Of a stretch of 48,791 nucleotides of DNA, positions 43,150 through 48,791 are shown piece after piece. The notes below the pieces were generated by a model. The model did not search any database. It was not told where the DNA came from and was given only the letters and a program-made list of their open reading frames with translations. Both the position numbers and the translations under genes were made by a program. Location of the stretch: the NCBI GenBank assembly GCA_012955965.1, contig JABBZI010000028.1, forward strand, positions 1 through 48,791, in the 5' to 3' direction. Numbering within the stretch: the first letter of the stretch is position 1; every line of letters begins with the position of its first letter. This DNA comes from Clostridioides difficile (GTDB taxonomy: Bacteria > Bacillota > Clostridia > Peptostreptococcales > Peptostreptococcaceae).

Positions 43150-43412
43150 AAAAAAAGCTTCCATCCTATTAAAAGGACGAAAGCATTGCTTACGTGTTAC
43201 CACCTTAGTTCATCAATATCTCACGATACTAATCTCTTAAAGTATAATTACATATACCCATGTACTATAACGTGTACTACTCCGATATCTCTTAATGGTT
43301 GTCATCTTTCAGAGATAGTGCTCTGAGATGTATTCAAACTAAATCAATTTATTCCATTTCACCAAACTGGAACTCTCTGTTAAATAAAACTTAGCTCTAC
43401 TTCTTCTCTTCA
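43150..43412 (-). promoter_or_regulatory. T-box riboswitch, tyrosine-specific
   Basis: On the minus strand, stem I contains GGTGAAATGGAA (distal region) and the specifier loop GAATACATC, with UAC (Tyr) at 43332-43330 followed by A as is usual. The T-box itself is AGGTGGTAACACG (43205-43193). The terminator is GCTTTCGTCCT paired with AGGATGGAAGC (43184-43157), followed by seven T. Uncharged tRNA-Tyr binding at the specifier and T-box bulge would favour the antiterminator and allow tyrS expression. Confidence 0.93.
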
Positions 43413-43573
43413 TAGCATCTATATATTCAGATTATTTCATCAATTACAAGAAATTTTTCTTAACTTACTCATAATATATTATTATTTTTACATTTTGTCA
43501 ACCTTTTTTATTATTATATACATGTTTTTTTACATTATACTATCTTTTTATATTTTTTACCAATATCTAAAAT

Positions 43574-44542
43574 TTATTTTTCAATTAAGATGTTAATTTG
43601 TTTATTGACAATATTGCTCTGATTCAATCTTATATTTATTTTCTTGTTTAAAAATGCATTTACTATTATTAAACCCACAATAGTCACATCAAATATTAAA
43701 CATAACAATAAAATTATTATTAAAAAAGAAATTCTAGCATATAGTAATTTTCTAAATTTAGATATTATAAAGTTTTGCAAAGACATACATGAATCTCTAA
43801 TTATAAAATAAATACATAGATATGCAATTGATATTAAGATTGTTTTTAAATAAACAAAATCAATTTTAATATTTAATAACTTCACAATTTCAAAAATAGC
43901 TAAATAGGAAACACATATGTAAAAAACTTTCTTAGAACAACATAAAAATTGATTTAGACTTCTAAAATTTTTAAATATTAAATACTTTTTTAAAGAATTC
44001 AAACCTAATATATGCAATTTATGTCCCAGAATCAAACTTAAAAAATATATACAAAAAACCATACCAAATGGAAACAAAGCTATCATCAAGTAATAAATAA
44101 TATTTGCATATCCATTAAAATAAATTAATTTACTATATCCCTGAAATTCTTTCATAAAACTATAACCTATCAATGCTGAAGCATATATATCAATAAAAAC
44201 CATTACAATTATTCCAAATATTGAACCATATACTAAATCATCCATCACCATTGTAGGTTTATTTATAAAGTAACCACACATTATACCAAGTAATACACTT
44301 TGGCTTGCCCAAATAGCAGTTCCTAGATTTCCAAGTACTAGAGAAATTATTAAAAGTGATGTAATACCAGATAAAACAGTATACTTTAAATCACATTTTA
44401 AACATATTATACAAAAAAATATTGGTACTATAAAATCTAGATAAATAGCATACCCAAATCCAGTACCCACGGCTACAATTGTCACTACTATAAATAAAGA
44501 TGATAATAAAGATGCTTCAGTTAATTTTTTAGTAGTATTCAA
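43574..44542 (-). CDS. DUF2232 (YybS-like) integral membrane protein
   Basis: About 322 aa, almost wholly hydrophobic with about eight or nine helices. The start NTTKKLTEASLLSSLFIVVT and the GFGYAIYLDFIVPIFFCIICLKC segment resemble the DUF2232/YybS group, possibly related to ECF-type transporter membrane proteins. Function is unknown. The start is a TTG at 44542 with GGAGGA six bases upstream; the longest frame adds 21 codons containing that site. It ends about 160 bases from the T-box leader of tyrS on the same strand, so it precedes tyrS in transcription order but is probably separate. Confidence 0.7.
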   Translation of the reverse strand: MNTTKKLTEASLLSSLFIVVTIVAVGTGFGYAIYLDFIVPIFFCIICLKCDLKYTVLSGITSLLIISLVLGNLGTAIWASQSVLLGIMCGYFINKPTMVMDDLVYGSIFGIIVMVFIDIYASALIGYSFMKEFQGYSKLIYFNGYANIIYYLMIALFPFGMVFCIYFLSLILGHKLHILGLNSLKKYLIFKNFRSLNQFLCCSKKVFYICVSYLAIFEIVKLLNIKIDFVYLKTILISIAYLCIYFIIRDSCMSLQNFIISKFRKLLYARISFLIIILLLCLIFDVTIVGLIIVNAFLNKKINIRLNQSNIVNKQINILIEK

Positions 44543-44714
44543 AACAAGTCCTCCATAAATCATAAATTTTCTAACTAAAACTTTATTTTTAATATAGTAT
44601 ATCATTTTTTCAAAATATTTTTAACAAATATAAATTTTAATGAAAGTATCTATATTAGAAATGATATAATATATCTTAATATTCAGTTTTTTAAGACACT
44701 AGGAGGTAATTACT

Positions 44715-45161
44715 ATGTTTAAAATTAAACACTTTAATGATTTAAGTTTAGATGAATTCTATGAAATAGCAAAATCAAGATATGAGGTATTTGCTTGTGA
44801 ACAAAAAATATTTTCATTAAACGATTATGATGATATAGATAAAAACTCTTATCACATATTTTTAAAAGAGGATGGATTGATTTGTGCTTATGCTAGAATA
44901 ATACCTAGAGAATATAGTTCTTATGACGATGTTTCTATTGGTAGAGTTTTAGTTCTTTCTAATCATAGAAAAAAAGGATTAGCAAAACAAATGATGGATT
45001 GTGCTATAGATTTTATAAAGATTAATTTACATGAAAATAATATAACTTTGTCAGCACAAGCTTATATAAAGAATCTTTATTTATCTTGTGGTTTTAAGGA
45101 AATATCAGAAGTATATGATGAAGCTGGTATTGAACATATTAAAATGAGATTACAGTGTTGA
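44715..45161 (+). CDS. GNAT acetyltransferase, ElaA-like
   Basis: 148 aa single GNAT domain. YEIAKSRYEVFACEQKIF matches the ElaA N-terminal motif (RxxVFxxEQ). The acetyl-CoA binding loop is SIGRVLVLSNHRKKGLAKQMMD. YIKNLYLSCGFKEISEVYDEAGIEHIKM is the typical C terminus. The protein substrate or small-molecule acceptor is unknown. The ATG follows AGGAGGTAATTACT. It is monocistronic with its own terminator. Confidence 0.88.
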   Translation: MFKIKHFNDLSLDEFYEIAKSRYEVFACEQKIFSLNDYDDIDKNSYHIFLKEDGLICAYARIIPREYSSYDDVSIGRVLVLSNHRKKGLAKQMMDCAIDFIKINLHENNITLSAQAYIKNLYLSCGFKEISEVYDEAGIEHIKMRLQC

Positions 45162-45243
45162 CAAGCTAATATCGTTAATATATAATTTAAGTATAGATAA
45201 TATATTGAATTGATATTTAGGTATTTGAAAATACCTTACATAG

Positions 45244-45277
45244 AGTCAGAAGGCTTTTTGCTTTCTGACTTTTTTTA
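45244..45277 (+). terminator. Terminator of the ElaA-like gene
   Basis: AGTCAGAAGGC pairs with GCTTTCTGACT (one G-T pair) around TTTTT, followed by seven T (45271-45277). Confidence 0.9.
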
Positions 45278-45303
45278 TTATTAAAATTCAATAATTATAT
45301 AGA

Positions 45304-45396
45304 TTCAAAATGTTAATTTTTATTCTATATTCTACTTTCCCCAAAAGTAAGAATTATACCCAACTTTGTGATAGGCATCCTGCCTATCTTTTTTTT
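45304..45396 (+). ncRNA. Candidate short transcript upstream of feoA
   Basis: TTCAAA (45304-45309), 16 bases and TATATT (45326-45331) form a plausible promoter. About 35 bases further on, a perfect hairpin GATAGGCA-TCC-TGCCTATC (45370-45388) is followed by eight T. The predicted RNA of about 60 bases has a second small stem, ACTTT/AAAGT. No coding frame fits. This is either a small RNA, an abandoned attenuator, or simply a second insulating terminator before feoA. Confidence 0.4.
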
Positions 45397-45423
45397 GTTA
45401 AAGTAACAAGGTAATAATATAAT
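45395..45423 (+). promoter_or_regulatory. Promoter of feoAB
   Basis: TTGTTA (45395-45400), 17 bases and TATAAT (45418-45423): a near-consensus sigma-A promoter. It abuts the T run of the preceding terminator. I see no clear Fur box overlapping it, although the AT-rich AATAATATAATGCA at the -10 could be one. The leader holds a small TTAGC/GCTAA hairpin. Confidence 0.7.
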
Positions 45424-45481
45424 GCATAGTTTAAAATAAGAAGATTAGCTCAGGCTAAATTTCATGCATGGAGGTGCTACT

Positions 45482-45709
45482 ATGAAAAATCTTAACGACA
45501 TCCAAGTGAAAAAAACTGTTAAAGTTGAAGATATATTATCTAGTGGTAATTTAAGAGAAAGAATGTTGGCGCTTGGTCTTACTAGAGGAGCTGTTATAGA
45601 TGTAGTTAGAAAAGGTCCAAAAAATAATTTAACTGTCTACAATATCAGAGGTAGTAAGATAGCTCTACGACAAGAAGAAAGTAGCTTAATATTAGTTTCT
45701 GACATTTAA
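45482..45709 (+). CDS. feoA: Ferrous iron transport protein A
   Basis: 75 aa SH3-like protein that assists FeoB. Typical segments are LSSGNLRERMLALGLTRGAVIDVVRKGP and YNIRGSKIALRQEESSLILV. The longest frame starts at 45464, but GGAGGTG lies inside it and serves the ATG at 45482. It is followed after 25 bases by feoB, forming the feoAB operon for Fe2+ uptake under anaerobic conditions. Confidence 0.93.
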   Translation: MKNLNDIQVKKTVKVEDILSSGNLRERMLALGLTRGAVIDVVRKGPKNNLTVYNIRGSKIALRQEESSLILVSDI

Positions 45710-45734
45710 AATTTTATAACGGGAGGATATTAAT

Positions 45735-47855
45735 ATGGGTTTGACACACAACTCATCCAAAATGAGTTCTTTAAAAGACATGTTTGATATAGACAACAAA
45801 GAAGACCAGTTTGTAATTGCATTGGCTGGTAATCCAAATACAGGTAAAAGTACTGTATTTAATCATCTTACAGGGCTAAAACAGCATACTGGAAATTGGC
45901 CAGGGAAAACTGTAGCAACAGCTCGTGGTAATTTTAAACATAAAAATGCTGAGTATGCATTGATAGATTTACCAGGAACATATTCTCTATTTGCTTTGTC
46001 ACAGGAAGAAATTGTGGCTCGCGATTTTATATGCTTTGGTAATCCAGATGCAGTAATAGTAGTATGTGATGCTACATGTCTTGAAAGAAATTTAAATTTG
46101 GTGTTTCAAGTGATGGAACTTACAGATAAAGTTATTTTATGTATAAATTTAATAGATGAAGCTAAGAAAAAAGGAATTACTATAAATACAAAACTTTTAG
46201 AAGACTCTCTTGGTATTCCAGTTATTCTAACTGCTGCAAGAAGCGGTTCTGGTATGGATGAACTGTTAGATACTTTAAATGATGTATCTTTTGATAAATA
46301 CAAGTTCAATAATAAACCTGTGAAATATAGTGAAAATATAGAAGATATAGTAAAATCAGTTCAGCCAGAATTGGATAATATCATTCCAAACATAAATTCT
46401 AGATGGTTAGGTCTTAGACTTATTGATGGTGATGAAAGTATCTTTGAATCTATGAGCAACTATATAGATAAAGATTCAATAGATGCTATTAATGAAGTAA
46501 AGAAAAAAATCCCAACTGATATAAATAAACAGAAAATCAGAGATGAATTTACTAAGATTAACTATGATTATGCTAAAAAATTAAGCGAGGAATGTTCTTC
46601 TAACATTCCTAAAAAATCAACTGATAGAGAAGAAAAAGTAGATAAAATATTAACATCTAAAATATTTGGACTTCCAATAATGCTTTTATTATTAGGTACT
46701 ATATTGTGGATTACTATACAAGGCGCTAACTATCCATCCTCTTTACTGTCTAATTTACTCCTTGGATTTGAGCCAAGTATTTCAAGTATATTAAATAGTA
46801 TTAACTGTCCATCATGGTTAAATGATATGTTGGTTTTAGGATTATACAGAACTTTAGCATGGGTAATTTCTGTAATGTTACCTCCTATGGCAATATTCTT
46901 CCCATTATTTACATTACTTGAGGATTTTGGATATTTGCCAAGAGTTGCATTTAACTTAGACCATCTATTTAAAAAAGCTTGTGCACATGGTAAACAATGT
47001 TTGACTATGTGTATGGGATTTGGATGTAATGCAGCTGGAGTCATTGGTTGTAGAATAATTGACTCTCCAAGGGAAAGACTTATCGCTATACTTACAAATA
47101 ATTTTGTACCTTGTAATGGTCGTTTTCCTACTCTAATAGCTATATCTACAATATTTTTTAGCTCAGTTATAACTAGTTCTTTTGTATCAAGTATAGCAAC
47201 TGCATTTTGTATAACTTTATTGATAATTCTAGGTGTTATAATAACGTTGTTAGTCTCTTATACTCTTTCTAAGACATTATTAAAAGGAGTTCCATCTACA
47301 TTTACATTAGAACTTCCCCCTTATAGAGTTCCTCAAATAGGAAGAACTTTATATACTTCCATAATAGATAGGACAATATTTGTTTTAGGAAGAGCTGTAA
47401 TGGTAGCCATACCTGCTGGTGTAATAACTTGGATATTTGCAAATATCTATATAGGAGATTTAAGCATATTATCACATGTTGCAAACTTTTTAGACCCTTT
47501 AGCTAAAGCAATTGGTCTTGATGGTTTTATATTGATGGCTTTTATTCTTGGATTCCCAGCAAATGAGATAGTTATACCTATACTTCTGATGGCTTACCTA
47601 GCAACTGGTTCTATGATAGAACTAGATAGCTTTAGTGCTTTAGGTCAAGTTCTTAGAGAACATGGATGGACTTATTTGACAGCTTTAAATGTTATGTTGT
47701 TCAGTTTACTACACTGGCCTTGTGCAACAACACTTTTAACAATAAAAAGAGAAACTGGAAGTCTAAAATGGACTGCCTTAGGATTTTTGATGCCTACTGT
47801 ACTTGCATTTGTTGTTTGTTTTTTAACAACTACCATTTACAATTTATTCATATAA
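45735..47855 (+). CDS. feoB: Ferrous iron transporter B
   Basis: 706 aa. The N-terminal G domain has G1 GNPNTGKST (32-40), the switch region GNWPGKTVATARG, G3 DLPGTYSLF and G4 NLIDEAKKKG. A helical spacer domain extends to about residue 285. The membrane domain (about 300-706) has two Gate segments, with the conserved Cys in CMGFGCNAAGVIGCR and NFVPCNGRFPT. It is slightly shorter than E. coli FeoB (773 aa), as is usual in clostridia. FeoC is not seen. The ATG follows GGGAGGATATTA. Confidence 0.95.
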   Translation: MGLTHNSSKMSSLKDMFDIDNKEDQFVIALAGNPNTGKSTVFNHLTGLKQHTGNWPGKTVATARGNFKHKNAEYALIDLPGTYSLFALSQEEIVARDFICFGNPDAVIVVCDATCLERNLNLVFQVMELTDKVILCINLIDEAKKKGITINTKLLEDSLGIPVILTAARSGSGMDELLDTLNDVSFDKYKFNNKPVKYSENIEDIVKSVQPELDNIIPNINSRWLGLRLIDGDESIFESMSNYIDKDSIDAINEVKKKIPTDINKQKIRDEFTKINYDYAKKLSEECSSNIPKKSTDREEKVDKILTSKIFGLPIMLLLLGTILWITIQGANYPSSLLSNLLLGFEPSISSILNSINCPSWLNDMLVLGLYRTLAWVISVMLPPMAIFFPLFTLLEDFGYLPRVAFNLDHLFKKACAHGKQCLTMCMGFGCNAAGVIGCRIIDSPRERLIAILTNNFVPCNGRFPTLIAISTIFFSSVITSSFVSSIATAFCITLLIILGVIITLLVSYTLSKTLLKGVPSTFTLELPPYRVPQIGRTLYTSIIDRTIFVLGRAVMVAIPAGVITWIFANIYIGDLSILSHVANFLDPLAKAIGLDGFILMAFILGFPANEIVIPILLMAYLATGSMIELDSFSALGQVLREHGWTYLTALNVMLFSLLHWPCATTLLTIKRETGSLKWTALGFLMPTVLAFVVCFLTTTIYNLFI

Positions 47856-47926
47856 TCAGTATTTACTGACATTAAATTTACCTTATAAATACTATTTAAA
47901 ACTTTATATACTTTATTATGAAATAT

Positions 47927-47981
47927 AGAGATATACTCAATTCTAAGTATAATTACTTAATATTTGAATATATCTCTTTTT
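47927..47981. terminator. Terminator after feoB
   Basis: AGAGATATA (47927-47935) pairs with TATATCTCT (47969-47977), with an inner TCAA/TTGA pair, followed by five T on the plus strand. It also ends the convergent MerR-family gene. Confidence 0.7.
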
Positions 47982-47986
47982 AATTC

Positions 47987-48791
47987 TTATTTAGATATTT
48001 GAATTGAAATCTCAGTCATGTAATTATCTTCATTACTTTCGCAAAAAAAATCAAGTATACTCTCCTCATATGAATTTCCAACAATTTTATATTTATTCTC
48101 ATATATATACTTTTTCAATTTCTCATAAGATTTATATGAATCTTCATATTTTCCAATATGCTTTATACATGCATACATTCCCTTTGGTTTTATATATAAT
48201 TTTTTATCTTTTATTTTTTTATCTATTTTCAAATAAAAACTTGCTATGCTTAAATAGTCTCCATGTCTTATATTCTCATTACTTACTATTGCTCCTAACT
48301 CATACCCTTGATACAAATTTTTTGATTTACAGTAATTAGTAAAATCTATTAATTCCATCATAAAATCACTATTGCTTACACTGCTCAAATCGCTTGATAG
48401 GACTAAGTATTCCTCAGACCTTTCAGATATATAAATTTCTTCATTATTCATTTTAGAAATTCCTTCAACTGTTGTATTTATCCTATTTTGCATCTTAGAA
48501 CTTATCTTTCTTAGTTTTTTTATTTTTTCCCTTATCTTTTTTTCTTCCTCTTGAAGCATTTCCACACAAAGTTGAGGACTTCTATTTTGTATATACGCTT
48601 TTATTTCCTCTAAACTCATTCCTATCTCTCTTAATGATTGTAATATGTCTAATGTATCATATTGATAGACTGAATAATATCTATAATTATTTTTGTCTTT
48701 ATATTCTGGAGAAAAAATCCCCATTTTATCGTAAAAAATTAATGTCTGTTTAGATATTCCACACAACTTTGCAAATTCACCTGTAGTAAAA
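47987..48791 (-). CDS. MerR-family transcriptional regulator, 5' end outside the window
   Basis: The frame runs to the window edge; upstream of the first in-window start-like codon it still reads FTTGEFAKLCGISKQ, the normal MerR beginning, so only the first few codons are missing. The N-terminal winged helix is complete otherwise (TLIFYDKMGIFSPEYKDKNNYRYYSVYQYD). A coiled-coil dimerisation helix follows (LQEEEKKIREKIKKLRKISSKMQNRI). The C terminus (about 120-260) looks like a GyrI/BmrR-type ligand-binding domain, so a small hydrophobic or cationic inducer is plausible. The target gene is probably to the right of the window. Confidence 0.85.
   Translation of the reverse strand, partial: FTTGEFAKLCGISKQTLIFYDKMGIFSPEYKDKNNYRYYSVYQYDTLDILQSLREIGMSLEEIKAYIQNRSPQLCVEMLQEEEKKIREKIKKLRKISSKMQNRINTTVEGISKMNNEEIYISERSEEYLVLSSDLSSVSNSDFMMELIDFTNYCKSKNLYQGYELGAIVSNENIRHGDYLSIASFYLKIDKKIKDKKLYIKPKGMYACIKHIGKYEDSYKSYEKLKKYIYENKYKIVGNSYEESILDFFCESNEDNYMTEISIQISK

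Noticed and set aside
45395-45440. Fur box at the feoAB promoter
   Set aside because: The AT-rich sequence around the -10 shows no convincing 19-bp inverted repeat; expected from biology but not visible.

Overview
The window is an AT-rich, low-GC Gram-positive chromosome segment that I read as Clostridioides difficile. The evidence is AGA-dominated arginine codon use, GGAGG ribosome binding sites with many TTG and GTG starts, a reverse-domain rubrerythrin, an Nfn-type flavin-bifurcating enzyme, and the gene order rubrerythrin - EamA - peptidoglycan deacetylase - tyrS - feoAB. The species call rests on recalled gene order and was not checked by a search. There are no rRNA or tRNA genes, no CRISPR array and no intact insertion sequence or prophage.

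Layout. 0.1-6.6 kb: a minus-strand histidine operon, hisZ-G-C-B-H-A-F-IE, tightly packed and lacking hisD. It is preceded by a promoter, a 24-codon leader peptide with five consecutive His codons, and an intrinsic terminator: a classical attenuator. 6.7-9.6 kb: small and housekeeping-type genes (a 58-aa orphan, a hemolysin III-like membrane protein, a DUF1836 regulator, a zinc-ribbon peptide, an azoreductase-like flavoprotein). 9.9-13.4 kb: a response regulator / ABC ATPase / ABC permease / histidine kinase operon whose codon use differs from its surroundings, so it is probably acquired. 13.6-16.2 kb: a Fic-domain protein with an atypical active site, then a MATE exporter. 16.3-18.9 kb: a BceAB-type peptide-resistance transporter with no adjacent two-component system. 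19.0-21.4 kb: a sensory c-di-GMP phosphodiesterase with a degenerate GGDEF domain, preceded by a translationally overlapping small ORF. 21.5-23.8 kb: nfnAB. 24.4-27.0 kb: a rhodanese sulfurtransferase and a gamma-glutamyltransferase. 27.2-31.9 kb: a complete Bce-like module, with transporter genes on minus and regulator and kinase on plus. The divergent promoter region carries three copies of a palindromic element. 32.0-35.2 kb: a MacAB/YknXYZ-like efflux system whose adaptor has an odd Phe-repeat N terminus. 35.3-40.5 kb: a GNAT-GrpB fusion, pyrC, a DUF362 ferredoxin protein, a reverse rubrerythrin behind a sigma-B-like promoter, and an EamA permease. 40.9-48.8 kb: a peptidoglycan deacetylase (probably pgdA), tyrS behind a tyrosine T-box, a DUF2232 membrane protein, an ElaA-like acetyltransferase, feoA-feoB, and the 3' part of a MerR-family regulator that runs off the window.

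How they fit together. About a third of the window (10-19 kb, 27-35 kb and pgdA) looks devoted to coping with cell-envelope-active peptides or drugs. The rest is amino-acid, redox and iron metabolism. The two amino-acid genes with visible leaders use different logic: ribosome-mediated attenuation for his and a tRNA-sensing T-box for tyrS.

Many start codons were moved from the longest open frame to the one served by the Shine-Dalgarno sequence; each case is stated in its entry.
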